A model generated the notes under the pieces. It ran no database searches, had not been told where the DNA came from, and saw only the letters and a list, made by a program, of their open reading frames with translations. A program made the translations under genes and the position numbers. Shown in pieces: positions 31,301-46,300 of a stretch of 64,000 bases of DNA (the stretch's first letter is position 1; the number at the start of each line of letters is the position of its first letter). The DNA is from Thunnus maccoyii (Eukaryota; Chordata; Actinopteri; Scombriformes; Scombridae): the NCBI RefSeq assembly GCF_910596095.1, contig NC_056544.1, forward strand, positions 16,849,155 through 16,913,154, read 5' to 3'.

Positions 31301-34300
31301 TTGACCTGTTGAGGTCACAGTCATTATTTATGTAGCCACTATATTGTCTGGAAATGTGACTTTATATACTTTTCACAGTACATGTGCTGATAAATCTGAC
31401 CATGATATTCAAGTTTCCTATAGCTGTAACTACCATAATGGCAACACCATTTCATGTCAACCTTGTCCATCCATAACAATATGAAAGATCTGAAAGAAAT
31501 TTGTTTTTACTGGAAGACCAAAACATAAGATACAAGGAAATAGTGGCTAATTTAAAGATCCCCCCCAGACATGTTTTAAGACATAAAAATCCTTCTTGAC
31601 GCTTTGACTAATAATTTTTTTTTTTTTTTTTTTGTTCTTTTTTTACAAAAAAAAGTTCAATTAACTTGTTAAAATGAATGAATATGCCCATTTCAAAACT
31701 TTAACTGCTGGACACAAGATGAAAAGTCCATCCTCAGAGTTGCACACTGGGCCACGATTGGCCTCCAGACTAGTTGTGATATCACAAATTATACTCAGAG
31801 GTACCTGCATTAAACTTAAATAGCACAGAGAAACTTTTCTCCTTCAATAGATTAATGCAAATTCAGTCTTCCAGTCTCAAACTCTGCACATACATCATGC
31901 TGCACAATGAAGCTCAAACATCCAGCTAAGAATGAGTGAAGGGGGACTTTAAGTAGTATCTTAGAAATATATCATGTGTTAATCAAGAGAGAATCAAACC
32001 TAAAAAGAATACCCCATCCCTTATTTTTTAAAAAGTATATGTGGTAAAAAAAAAAAAAATTAAAAAAAAAATTAAAAAAAAGCAGGCGAGTGTGTCTCAC
32101 AACATTGAAAATAACTTTGTCCTCCTGGATTATGACACAGAGCCATAATGAGCATTTATGTTAAAGGTGACTGACAGAAAAGTCATTCGCTCTTTGTGAT
32201 ACATGACCCAAGACTGTGACAGAATCAAAAAAGACAGACAGGAAAAAGACTGTGGCCTTCTTCCTGTCTGTCTCCTCTGTATTTCTGACAACAAGTCACC
32301 TCTCACACACACACCCAGGACATGCATAGGCATGCAACCTCTGATTCAGACATGGAAAGTGAGCATGTTCTCTTCTTAAGATGAGTTTGGAGACATTTCC
32401 TCTTTACTGTAAGGCAATTATAGGGACTCCTCAAAGTAAATATCCTGCCTTTAAACAACACTTAATGGTTGCCTGTAGGAAATGAAAGGTATGATATGAA
32501 AAACATTTAGCCCATTCATACATACACATGTGATCACACACACACTTAAACTGGAAATTACTCTCCCTTCAGTCAGGATCATCTTTCACATGAAACATTT
32601 TTATAGAGAGAGACACAACTCTTTCACAAAGGGGGTTTGCTTTATGTGCTCTGTCTTTATGTGCACTGTAAACTGCTACACTTATATTTGGTGTAAATAA
32701 ATACTTCAAGGGAAGGAAAAGAAAAAAAAAAACATCTCTCTCTCCTCTCTCCTAGAAAAGCAACTGACTTAAGCCCCAAATAACTGATGATAAAACATGA
32801 TATAATACGTGTAAACAAAAAGCGAGCTCTGGCCCACTGCCCCAGAACACAATCACCTCATCTCAAGCTGATCACAAAATTCTCACACAAACAAACCCAG
32901 TGCAGCGAGCTAGCATGACTCAGCTAGTTGATGTGCAGTATGTGTGTGTGTGTGTGTTTGTATGTGAGGGGTGGGAGGTGAGGGTTTGTAGTGGTGGGAG
33001 TGGGGGGGTGGTGGGGGTGGGTGGGGGTGGGTGGAGGGGGCAGTGTGTTTACTGTAAAAATGCATTACTGAGCAGAACCATGAAGCTCAGCTATAGGCAC
33101 TATGAACACTGCCTAGCCTGCCTGCTGCTTTGATGCTACAAAGGCTAGCACACACTGATGGAGCACTGTGGTATAAATAGCGGCGCTGCATCAGATGACT
33201 TTCTATAGCTATCGGCTTTGCTATTTGCTGTTTGACTTTGGAGCCAACATGCTGTAGATCAATGTAATAAAGAGATGCATTAGTTTGGTTTATGCGAGAG
33301 AGGGCTTAATGTTAACCTGCAGAAACACTTCATTTGCAGTGGTGGTGCGACTATATCACACTGCCTCTCAAGTCTAGAGCTCTTCAAGAATCAGAGGTAA
33401 AAAAAAATCTTGCTTTCTCCTTCCAGTGCCCACATTCTTCTCAGTCGTTATGTTAAGTTTTTTTTTTTTTCTCCTCATACTAGTTGCTGGTCCCCGTTCT
33501 CTTTTCCATTCTCTCTTTTCTCTTTATTTCTGTCTCTCTGTGTGGCAGTTAGCTTCAGGAGCCGTATTAAGTGTCACATCACATCAGCCATGTTGGGCCC
33601 CGTGGTGGGCCTGAGTACGACAGGATATTCTGGCGGAATGGATAGTAGCTGTGTGCAAATTGCTCTGCGCTCTTGAAAAAAGGCTCAAGCATTTCCTCAC
33701 GACTCGATGGATTAGCTGCTTCTTGTCTCCAGGGTACAATGGGTTAATGAACAGGGGCGTCAGGGAGGTTGCTGCCCTTTAATTCCTATACCACCTTATT
33801 CAAAAGGATTTACAAAATTGTCCTGAAACACAAACAGATGACAGAAATTGTCATCATCGTATTGCTTCTTTCTATTTAAAATCATAGAATGAAATGGTGC
33901 CCAGCATTTAAAATGCAGGATGTAAGACTCGCAGTAATTGCACAAGGATTGATGAGAAAGGGGGGATTAGTGTTATGTCTCCAGTGCAAACACTCCAAGC
34001 TGGGATTTGGCTCCGATTTTCCTTTGTAAGCAGAGTCAAACAAAGCAAGCCACTAAAGAGGGTCATGTGGTTTTCTAATGTTACATGCAGAAATGTCATA
34101 TGACTCACACACCGTCAAGACTACAACAAATATTAGCCTTTAGCTAAACTCTTAGCATATGGCCAACTTTAGTTTTCATGCGAATGCAATAAACACCCGA
34201 AACAGAATGCCTTGAAGTGGAAGGATTGATTCTCTCCAGTAATGTGTTATTGAACGACTGTGTTCCTACTCTCAGACCAGCTCTAGTGGAGTTTTGTCAA

Positions 34301-37300
34301 TACAGAGTGGCTGCAGGGTAAATATCATGTGACAGAGGCCACGCATGATCAGAAATAAGGGCGGCAGTATAGGAACACAAAACCTATACAAATAAGCATG
34401 GCTCAAACAAACATCTGTCCAGCTAAGCCCTTCACGAGTTGAGTTTACTATATAGTACTGCAGCAGGCTTTTTTTCATAAGGACATGATTGTTTAGTAAA
34501 AACAATGGAGCAGCTTATGAGGGGGAATTAGTTTGATTATTATTTTATGAATATGTACCCAACTGAAATGGGAAATCCCTCAACAACAGCAATAAGGAAA
34601 TATAATTGACTGATTGGATGACATGTCTGTAGCCGACTGCTTATTTTTATGCTTGTTAAATGAGGAACTGCAAGCCTGAATTATAATTACCCATTTCAGC
34701 CTGAAGCAAGAAACCGTGAAGAGCCTGTTTGCTGTTGATGCAAATGGATCCACATGAGTTATCTAACCACACTCCACAGTCCTGGTCCCAGGTACTACCT
34801 GTCAAGGGCATAGCTTTGGTTTTAACTTTGGTAGGGATATATTTTGTCAGACAGCCAAAATAACTGTGTATGTGTGCTTGCTCTCTATCACTATTTTCCC
34901 TTTCATAGGCACATGCACGCACACATGCAGACACAAAGAGCCTGACTCTGTAAAATGTTTACTGAATATGCATTTTGCTGAAAGCAGATTTGTATCATGA
35001 TTTTTTTTCTGTTTTTTTACATATTATTTTATTGATAGACTACTTAACTATAAATCTGAGACCAAAGTTAATATTTAAAAATAACATATCATAGACTGTC
35101 ACAATAAATGTATAGAAACCTGTAGGTAATGTGCTGCTCTGTAACTCACTGCTGTAAGGTTTTCAAACCTCACCCGAGATTCTGTCCTTTAAATTTGTGG
35201 ATTTGGGCGACACAATTTAAGACTTTCATGACAGAGCCACTGCGATGCTCAAACCTATCTTTAAATCATCTCAAACATTTCTATTTGTATTATTTTTCAT
35301 TCAACTCCTGAACTTACGGCTAGATCTTTCACTATGACGTCAGAGATCACCTGAGAGGCCGAAGTTCATCTGTCTGTGTGTCTGTGACATCAGAGATCAC
35401 CTGAGAGGCCAAAGTTCACCTCAATGTATGTCTCTGTGCTGCTCAGGCTGCTGTTGACAGGATTTTTATGATGAAATGATGCCTCACAGTCACAAAAAAA
35501 AAAAATCAGTTGGACAAGCTGTGGCGAATTTAGCTCATAAATAATGCTCATGTCTTGTCTGTTTAATTAAAGAGCATGTCTGAGCAACAATCACAAATTA
35601 GCTAACAACACCTAACCCCTGAAACTAAATATAATATCAAATGATCTTAGTTTTGTCCGGTGAAGTCGTTTTCGATTCTGAGATGTTTGGAATGTTTAAA
35701 CTATAAATACTAACCGCTTCAGATTCTTCACCTCACTGACTCCACTACTGCTGCTGCTGCCAGGCTGCCGCTAGTCAACAGTGTGTACAGCTTCAAGTTG
35801 AAGGTTGCCAGACCATGAGATTTGGTATCCCCCAAATCCTGCTCTTTCACTCTTTATCATAACAGCACTCTTTTTTGTAGAAAACACACAAACTTGTCAT
35901 CTCTGCAGAGATCTTACTGTTAACGTTACATGGAGTTAAAGCAGATAGATTGTTTGAGATTGGTAAGAATATTGGTAGGGACAATCCAGCAACACCTTGA
36001 TATTGGTAGGTACATGTCCCTACCGTCCATACCCAAATGTACACCCATGCTAACTGTAGTTACTTTTCCACAAAACTGCAGAAACTTTAACCCTAATACC
36101 AGAGATATTCTTGCCAACTTCTACCACTCTCAGACATTGCTTAGGTACTTGAATATGATTGCAGAGGGTAAGGTTACCTTTCATAAGGCCAGTCGCCTTA
36201 TGAAATAAAGAAAAGAATGCCTATAAAATCACAGCAGGTTGTTTCGTGACCACTTCATTTACTCTGCAATCACTGCATTGCAGATTGCAGACAGTATTGT
36301 GGAATTGTAAATGCAGAGAATGTAAAACCAGGGTAGACAATGAGAAAGCAGGAGTGGGAGGCACAGAAGGTGAAAAGTAGGGACTGAGAGAGGTAGTGGA
36401 ATAACAAAAGAGGTTAAAACCACAGAAAGAATTATAAGAAGAAAATAAGGAAAAGGAGATGTAAGAAAAAAAAGCATCATTCTTCACTCTGACTCACAAT
36501 AATTGGACTCTGTAGACACAAATGTCGAGAAAATACATAGAAACACAGATAGATATATTAAGAACCACCTGAATCATACAATACTGCAGTCCTCCCTTGC
36601 GCTTGTCTTTTGTAACCTGTAATGTGAGGCTTACAATTTACTAATTCAAACATTTTGATTTTTCTGTTTTTGTTATTCCTTAATTTGACCCTAAGTGTCT
36701 CAGAGGATATTTGCAGCAAGAATGCTATTCTACTTGTCAAACAAGAGCCAGAAATTGGGGGAAAAAAATACATATGATAAATAAGTTTGTAGAAGAGGAA
36801 CGTAAGATATGTTGAAAAATATTGACCCTTAGACAATTATCATGCAGACCCCCACCTTCTGAAGAGTGCCGCTGAGCTATTGAACCATAAACTGTAAGCT
36901 AATGTGAAAACAATGAACGCTGATGTCAAGTTCATTTAAATTTGATAAGATGCTGTACAGTTTAACTCCACCCTTTTGCCTTGCTCTGTCCCACCCTCCC
37001 TCCTTTGTCCTGGGAGCGGACTAAACGGTCCTTCTATTTTGGGAGCGCGGCGGAGCTTTTCAAGGTACAGAATATAGTGTGGAGTAAATTAGAATGACAA
37101 GGACACTGAGGGCCCCTTCCTTCATCATCTCGCCCTTGCTCCCTCCCTTCCACTTCTGCAACCTCCCTCTGCATTGGTCATTTACTGCGGCCAAAGAGGC
37201 TTTTAAGGATCCATCACGGAGACCAGAATGTGCATCAACTGCACAGCCAAATTGTCAGGATACAAACGTCCCTTCCTTCCCAATCTTTGCAATTAGTGTA

Positions 37301-40300
37301 ATGTTCCCACTGCACTGATTATTTAAACCTTTTACTGTTAAAAGACAAAGTCCAATCAAAGAGGATTCATTACAGACTGCACAAGCTCTCCCTGCAGAGA
37401 TGGGTAAAACAAGAGTCACCCAAATATCGCCCCCACCCCCTTCAGTCATTATCAGATTATTTATTAGCAGTAAGAAGGATTAAAATCTCAGGGAAAGACA
37501 CATGGTTGTACACTTAAATGAAAATTAAAGAGTTCACTCCAAGGGTAAAGAGGCTGGCAGTTGCTCAATAATGAGAATTTATCCCGACAATGACACTCAG
37601 TTTAATAAATGTTAGAAGGTCACTGCAACACAATTACTCTTCTTTAAGCTGAATGCTACCCTCAGCTAGGGACATGAATTAAAGTGAAATAGCCTTTTGA
37701 TTAGGTGTGTCTTGTTGTTAATGAGAACAGCAACAGTGGGGAAAATACGGAGGATTAAGGATGGGCAGTGTGGACAAAATGAATATTGCAAAAATTATCA
37801 CAGTGCTGATATGTTACAGTATTCACTTTGGCATTCAAAACCACATGATGAAAACTCAAATCATATTAATTCATATAGTTATTAAGTCTTTTAGTGGAAA
37901 TGTGTATAATTTCAAATGTATACGATTCAATTCTGACAGATTTTGATTATAATCCAGATTATCTTTCCTTAACATATGAGATTTTAATGTCTGAGATTTT
38001 TTGTTTGCAGTGAAAGCGTTAAATGTATACTCAGCCCTAACAAAGTACACTCCCTACAACTGAACCTTAAGTGCAACAAAAGCAGCCTTACTTTCTAGAC
38101 ATAGAGCCAAATCCCAAACAAACCAGTTTGGCCTACAGGTAGCTAAGTAGCGTTCCATGGAATAGGGCTGCATTTTCTACATATATTGCTGCATTGCTGT
38201 TGTGACAATGGGCCTTTATAAACTTCCATAAAACTGAAACAATTAAACAACAAGCTTTCAAGGGCCTACAGAAAAATGTCTCTGCAGGCCAAGTTTGTCA
38301 GCAAACCCAAAGACATTCTGGATATTATGGTATTAGGGGAAAATATTCACCTCACAAAGTCAACGCAAATGTCAACTGACCGTTCTCTAAAGTACCACAT
38401 CAAACAGTAACTGTTCAGTCATAGCTTGACAACCATAACTAGCAATAGTCTTGCTTAAAATGAGTTGGCCAGAAACGTTAAAAAGTCAGAGTTTTCAACC
38501 AGCTCACAGAGTTAGCATTTTTTAGCTAGCTAGCTACAGCTGATTAAATCTGCTAGCGACAGTCGTCATTTCAGCTGTCAAAATAGACTGTCATTGACTA
38601 GACATTTTGTTTCATTCTGTGCCAAATCGAAGACCAATTGTTTAAAAAACTACAAAGTATTTTGAGTGGTAAATCTACCAGCGTTATCATTGTAAACTGC
38701 ATATGCGCCATGCCCAAACACAAAGCTTGACAGGTGAAGATACAGCAGGTCAACAAGGCAGGGTTTAGCAAAGGGTCAATTAGCACAGGACTGTTAATAG
38801 AGAGTTAAAGACTTACTGAGGACATAGAGAGACAGGGTGATTCCTGCCAGGCAAAAGCCTTCAAAGAAGCGCAGGGTGCTGAACATGGGGACGTTGACAG
38901 AGAAGGCCACAGTCAAACCGAACACCAGCATGAACAGTACCGATATGATCAGCACTGGGTGGCGGCCAAACCTACAGGAATGAAGTAAAAACATATTTTT
39001 CGACTAAGGACAATTTCAGCTTAAAAACAGAGTTTTTGATCCTACACAACTGTCAATACGAAAAATCTTACCAGTCTGCAAGGATTCCAAACACCAGGTA
39101 TCCGAAGATGGATCCAACCAAGAGAGAGAACTTTGCGATGTGGACTTTCCACGCTGAGTCACACACCAGACTCCACTGTAGAGACAAACAAACAAGGACG
39201 TTAGTTCCAAGACATTTATGCTGTGGAAGTGAAAGATGAATATTGCTTTTTGAGGGAGAGATTTTTCATTTACTATCACTCTCCACTGGGTCTGTCTTAT
39301 TTATAGGCCATTATAACCACTCAAAACACATAACACTGAAATATGAGAAGGGTACATATTGTCCTGATTGTCACTAGCTTTGTCTGTTTGCTGCGTGGTG
39401 GTCTGCAGGTAGCGTGCAGTCGGTGTATCTGAGATTTTTTACTGCAAACAGCTGTCTGCTGCGACTGAAAATGCTGCTGATGAGAGCAGTGAGACTGAAC
39501 CCAAATAGTTACGTTTTGGCCCTTAAATCCAAAACAGTGAGCTTAAAGATGCTAAAATGCTCTGAACAGCTGAGCCAGGTGACACAGAGCCAGGTGACTT
39601 TTCTATTTGATTCTGTAATCAAGTATCAAAAAGCAGTATGAATTGTCAAAATGATTCAGTGGAGTTTTCCAACTCCTATTAAATGTAGAGATGTCTATGC
39701 AAAGCCCACATCCTGTATTCAAATGGATTCAAACTGGCACTAGGCAGGTTGGGAAAGCTCATTTGTCATCCGTAAATCATCATTAGGGATTAAATAATCC
39801 CTTATTTTCTCATTCAAAAATCACGGGGTCTACATAAAAAATATATATATTCATTTATGCCTCCTCTCATGTATGTTTAGATGGAAAATTACAGTCAACT
39901 TTGCCGCTCCTCATTTTCTGATGAAGTTTCGGTGTCTGAAACTTTCCACCCCGGCAGTAGTGGGGATTCCTAGAATGCAAAACAATGCAGTGTGTGCCTG
40001 CTTCGCATGTATCAGCCTGTTTTTTTTTTTCTCCTTCACAGTTGCAAGTTTTGACAAATGGACCCCATACACAGCACAAGCACTGATCGTAGAGAGGTAC
40101 AGGAGCAAATGGAAAGCTCCTGCAAAATGCTGCCTGAACTTGTGACTAGGACATCTATTGATTTTATTATTTAATAATCCTATTAGAGTAGCTCATCCTG
40201 ACATGTAAAGAGGATGAATTTAGCAACTTATGCTTCTCAGCTTTTTGTGCTGACAGAAGCAGTGGCCACAGCAGGTGGATAGCCAGAGAACCTGATCAAC

Positions 40301-40347
40301 ACTGACATTAATTCTGACCAATTATAAACCAAACCTCATCACTATTA

Positions 40348-40388
<41 letters not shown>

Positions 40389-43300
40389 AACAGAAAAGCT
40401 GCCATGTCAAGAGAAATCATATTTGTTTCATGCATCAACTCTACCTTGTGATGAAATACAAAATGCAGTTTGTTCTTACATTTTTCTCAGAGGGGCTCTA
40501 ACCTCTCATAACCTCTACTACAGTGACCTGTTCAGAATGGAACGCTCCAGGATTACTAAGAGCCACCCAGCCATCACATGATCCAGGCATGCCACTCATT
40601 CATGGTTTCAGTATCGATGTCAGCAGAGAAAAAGACACACGGTAGGCAAACAAGTTCCTGTTGCGCAATCACTGCACAACCAAGGGTATTTAAAAATCTG
40701 GAGCTGCCCTCCTCCAGGACTGTGACAAACTGGCATATGCACTGAAGTGAAACTCTGAGTGTGCAATAACTTGGGAACAGGCACTGCACAGCTGGATGAT
40801 AGTTTGGTGACTATGCAGAAGAGACATCTCCGGGTGACCACAGACAGATGACCAATGTTGTAAAATACCAACGCATCAGCATTCCCATGTCACATGCTGG
40901 AGACAAAGCAGCAAATGTCTCACAAGTGTTAAGTGCTGTTGAAATGTATATCCGAATGCTTGGTTTTAATTGCCAGAGTATCATTAATGTGCTTTATTTA
41001 AAAGCATTTGCCACTTCGCATGTATTATTAACCAGGTCTCTCTCCTAGCCAACTGACCGAGCTCATACACAATCATTAATGGACACTGCTTTTGGCATTA
41101 GTGGAAAAATATGGACAGACTTTCAGCTTTAGCAGAGCAGAGACATCCCAGCACAGTGTGGCTCAATCTAAGCATGAGTCCAATCAATGCAGCTTGTCTA
41201 CTATGCACCTATTATTTCTGTCAGTTGCTCCCTTACTATTGTCCTGCTCATTTGGGAGTAATGAATAAAAGTCAGTGTGTAAAGTTGGGTTAGAAGCATA
41301 AATCTATTAGCTGACAGAAATGCAAAATGATGAAAGGCCAGAGGCCAATCAGTTAAAATCCCTGGGGTGTCTGCTGACCTCTCTCAAATGACTGGACTGC
41401 AATGATCAACCTACACCACCAAGTCTCATTAGCGCAGATGAAGACACTCTCAACTACAGCTGCACATTTCTGCACTCGTTGAACTACAGAGTAGTGGGTG
41501 GGGGGTTACAAAGGGAGGGTGCAGGCAAGGAGGAAGAGAGAGAGATAGAGGAAAGCACGGGAGGAGAGAGGAATGAAGAAAATGAATATACCAATTATGA
41601 AATGTGGAAACAGAGCATAGAAAAAGAGATGAAGAGATATGCAAAGAAAGAAAAGTATGGAAATGATACCAGGCTAAAGTGAAAGGGGGATAGAGATGCT
41701 TAAAAGCAGTTGTGAGGAAAAGACAGAAAACACATGGAGAGACTGCTGCATAGTTACTGCCTAGCAACAGACCATCGCCGTGGTTATCAGGCTCTTTCTG
41801 CTTCCAAGTGCAAGTTTTAGCACCACTGCCTCACCCATGTGTTGAAATCCTATAATGTGGTGGGTGTAGGTGAGGGTAAAACTGATGTAAAAGGAGGGTG
41901 AGTGAGAGCAAAAAAAATAAATCTATGCTACATGTATTTACTTTCAATTGCGGTTTTATAGAACAGAGAATTCAAGGAGGAAGCAATACTCATATCTGAC
42001 ATTGGAGCCTGAGAACATGTTTAGATATCTAGTCGTGACCATGTTTCAAAAAAACTGTCATGCAAATGTGGCCTCTGGACTATACTATACTGTACATCAG
42101 ATGATAAACACAAACATTTTTGACAAGCTGGATGATGGCAGTTATATTTTCCTGCAACCAACAGTGACAGATGGGGAAATAACAAACCTTTACCTGTCAA
42201 TCTATTATTTATTGCCTCCTTTTGTTGACAGTGAAACCATGACTACTGTACACTTCTCTGTCACCAAAGTGTCCTGATGTGTTTTCACTCCTACAACCTA
42301 AATTCCATCACACAATCCTAAAAAAGCAACCTTAAAACCATGTCCAAGGGTCAGGCACCCCACAGTGTTCACCCCTCCCAGTTACAAAACAGCACTTATC
42401 AGAAACGAGCCTGCAGCACACACACACACTCTTGTCACAAACACGCATAGAGCCTCAACAGAGTTTTATCTCTTGGTCACACCAGTGTCTTTTCCTCCCA
42501 GCTGACGCTGTGAGTGGCTGTCATTATGTGCTGACTGGGTATCTGCAGTGGGGTCATCGCCTTTCGACAGCTGAGACTGTTTCAAAGTGTCCCACACTGA
42601 TCCGGGGTCTGTGGAAGGAGCCAACCAGCTGGATAAACAGTAAGAAGGGACACAGTGCAGAGAGGCCTGCATGGGTGTTCATCTTCAGTATCATCTTTCA
42701 GATCTATGGGTGTGCAACCTCCAGAACAGTGATACTGGGTCTGGGTGTACCCACCAATGTACTTTTACAACATATCTTTCTTATCACTTCCATACAATAC
42801 TCTAACCTAAATTCTTAGAAAAATAATACAGAAATAGCACTAACTGCCACTGACATACTGTATAATCGCACCGGGTAGGGCTGCAACTAATTAATTTCAT
42901 AATTTCTCAATTAACTCGTTAATCAGTTTGTCTATGAAATGTCAGAAAACAGTGAAAAATGCCTGTTATAATTTCTTAGAGCTCAAGCTGACATCATCAA
43001 ATGTCTTGTTTTGTCCAACCAACAGTCCAAAAAGATATTCAAATACATATGACACAGAAAAGCTTCAAATCATTACATTTGAGAAGCAGCAACCAGCAAA
43101 TGTTTATCGTTTTTCTTAAAAAATGGCGATTATTCAATTATCAAAATAGTTGCTGATTGATTTTCTGTCAATCGACTAATCGTTGCAACTCAAATACTGA
43201 GTAAATTCTAGATTTGAACTGCTTTAACATATGATGATGTTGTAGTTTTTCAGTCCAAACAGCATTTCACAACTGAGTATTACAAAAAGAGGAAACCTAA

Positions 43301-46300
43301 ATTTAGTTTTAGACACTAAAATTATCATCAACGGCTAAATGCCAAGTGTGTCTGACTAATAGACAAGAACCTGAACTGTCATAGGGGATCCATGGAGAGG
43401 TTATTTCTTTGCTTTGAAGAGGTTCACAGGCCACTATTTCGGGCAGCATGTACAGCTGCTACCCATCTGCATGGGAGCAGAGTAGGGGAGGTTGCAGAGA
43501 GACTGGGTCTGTCTCTGAGTAATGATACATTCTCATTTCTAAGGCTCAGTCCAATTACGTAGGACCCTGAGGAGAGCTTTGACTCAATTAGAATGGGTCT
43601 CCATATTAACCACTTTGGATCCTTCACCACCACCTCAACCTTCGCCGCCTCCATCAAAGCCTTCTTTCTGTGATGTCCTGAGAACAATGAGCGATGGGAG
43701 ATGTTCAGTATTCCTGTGCTACTGATTCTAGAGTTTAAAAAAACCTATATGGCACACAGTGAAAACATCTACATGTACAATATACATCTTGTCCACGTGT
43801 GATAGTAAAAATCAACAGCATAGTATGGGCTTAGAGTGTGTACACTCTAATAGAGAGACACTACTGCGTTTCGTCAGTTTTGGCACTCTGCTTTTTAGGC
43901 ATCGGGTGTCACAGTAGCTGCGCCCAGTCATGTGAAGTTATGCCTTTGCAATCCAAACACAGGGAGAAATGCCAAGTCATCACTTCCTGCTCTAGTGTCA
44001 CATCCCACTTTCTGCGCTGTGGTAGGAGAAAGGGGGCCTTGCACGAGTGAGAAGCAGGTCATCGACAGAGGCAAGGCGGATGACCAATGGGAGAATCAAT
44101 TCCGCTTCACTTTTGGCTCCACTTTGGGATTCGTCTGCATGCAGCTGGACTCAATTTCTCCTGACGGTGACCTTGTCAGAATGTCGACTGCATGGGTCAG
44201 GGAAGATGAGCGCAGGCAGACACTTCTACCAACTGCTCAGGCCTGTCACTGATCTGCAGTGGTGGTAGTGTCAACATGACATTCTCTGTATGCGTGCAAC
44301 GGCAACACAAATATCTACAGGTTGCAACGCCTGCATAAGGATAGCTGCAGTGTTTTCAGTGCTAATCCTTCATAAAACAAAAGACTTGTGCGTTTTCAAC
44401 CCATGAGAGCGGAGACATTTTTTGATCGTTTGTAATATGGAAACACCCAATCAATTTCATATGACTTCATAATCAGCTGCAGTTTAAGAGTATTTTAAAA
44501 GCCCTGATCCATAAAACAGTTTATCAGCCTGGCCTCAGTTCATGCGACCCCACCCCCTAAATTACTCTGTGGACAGAAGATTTAATCAGTATGTAAACTG
44601 TCCCTCAGTTCATTACTGAATCGAAATGCCACAGCTGCATTTTATTTGCCTTATTTAAATGGGGACATTATCAGTGATAAGCAGATTGGCTGTTGGCATC
44701 ACAGAGGAAGCCAGTGCAGGGTGCCACAACCCCCTCCTATTGCACTGAGATGCTTCAAAGCCTGTCTTCAAACTCATCCTGATAAGCCTTTTGATTATGG
44801 CATGTATGCCAAACTCTTCAGAGGTAAAGATATAGCAAATTAATGTGCAATTTACTGTCCTCATGTGGGGGGGTGGGGTGTATCTTGATTTTAGACTTTT
44901 TGTGAGCAAAACTGGCTTATCTTTCTGTTTAGTATTAATTGCATTCTGTGAGTCTTTTCTATGAAGATTGAATCACATTATCCTATCAATATTCAAGTTT
45001 ACGCAGAGTTCGGCGGATCAAAGTTTTATGCTTTCTTCTTGTACAAAAATAAAAAACTTGATATCTTTAAATAAGCATGCAGAATCCACAATGGGAGAAG
45101 AGCTGAAAAGCTGCGTAACGGGGTATAAAACCCTTCCTCCTCCAGTTAACACACTGTGCAGACCAACTAAAACCACTGCAGGCCTATACTGTCTCCTCAG
45201 CCTGGCCTGTAAAGATAGGAATATTACAACGTTATACTGATGTGATATAGAGGTAAAGACATCACTGGTAGACTGAAAGTGCCTAGAATGAGACCTATAA
45301 GAATATCTCACTGGTGTTTGGTTAGGGCTGTGATGGGAGGAGGGGGGATTTGGGGGGGTGGACGGGTGAGGGTGATGTTTGGCTAGGGATGGGGTTGCAT
45401 TATTCTAGAGAGTGCACTAATGACCTTTGCTCCAAATCAAAGGCTCCATGTCTATTATGTCCATTACGACAACCGGCAAATTCCACCAGCCCTGGCAGTT
45501 TTGCCCAATGTGCCAATGGTGGCGTGTCTCTGCACTTTGTGTCAGGTGTTGCGGTGACTCACAGTCAGCATGATGCATGCTCTCACCTATACAAGCCTAC
45601 TACTTTTCAGTCCAATATCAGCCTATGTATGCTTTGTCTAGCAGTGCTAGACGACCCACTGTGGAGAAATGCACGCCTCGGATGCAATCATGGAGGCATA
45701 ACCACATCAACCATCCAGAATCTGTCAAAGAACATAATTTGTGCGCAATTGTCACGCATGAAATTCAGCATGTTTTTATGCGTCTGATGTTAATAAGTGC
45801 CAGAATTTCTCCCTCTTACTGAAATGAATCTATCCTAATAGGATTAGAGCGGATAGGGTGTCACAGATGCATAACACAATCTGATGGAAAAGAATACCCA
45901 TCCTCAAGATGAACAGCTTACCTTGGTAACCACATTCTGCACAAGTCCCGTGTGCAGCTCAAATGTCCACTCGCTGCACCTACACTGCATGTTGGTCGTG
46001 TCATTGTGGCTGCCGTAACTTCCATTGGCATAGATAGGAGCCGGCCGCGCGCTAATGTTTTTTGGACTGTCTAACAACGAGGAATGACTTGAAGTCACAT
46101 TAGTCAGGTTTGCCAAAGGCTGGATGCATGTGTTGTTTGGCTGAGCGAGGAGGAAATTATCAGAGTATTGGCTGAATCCAATGAATAACGCCGGAATCCA
46201 TGTCAGCACAATCAGCTGTCTCTGGTACTTCCCAAATCCGCCGAGAAATGGCAGAACATAACCGTCGATGCGTGTCAGCAGCCCCGGCGACGTGGTTTCG

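Larger units (their letters stand above)
23250..38816. other. slc22a23 intron 3 (15.6 kb)
   Basis: The largest intron. It holds an A run (23657-23677), a family A fragment (25930-25985), a homeobox-site-rich stretch (25790-25915), transposon remnants (26540-27340), a G-rich tract (32994-33040), and a short tandem duplication (35336-35420). The remainder is non-coding to my reading, with A/T runs near 31611 and 32046. Confidence 0.7.
39176..45921. other. slc22a23 intron 1 (6.7 kb)
   Basis: Contains a (TA)n microsatellite (40356-40386), a purine-rich stretch (about 41508-41660), a MITE (42878-43191) and a G-rich tract (45335-45366). No exon-like sequence recognised. Confidence 0.7.

Noticed and set aside
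43424..44268. Overlapping open frames in slc22a23 intron 1
   Set aside because: No splice context, no family motifs, and frames on both strands in the same place.
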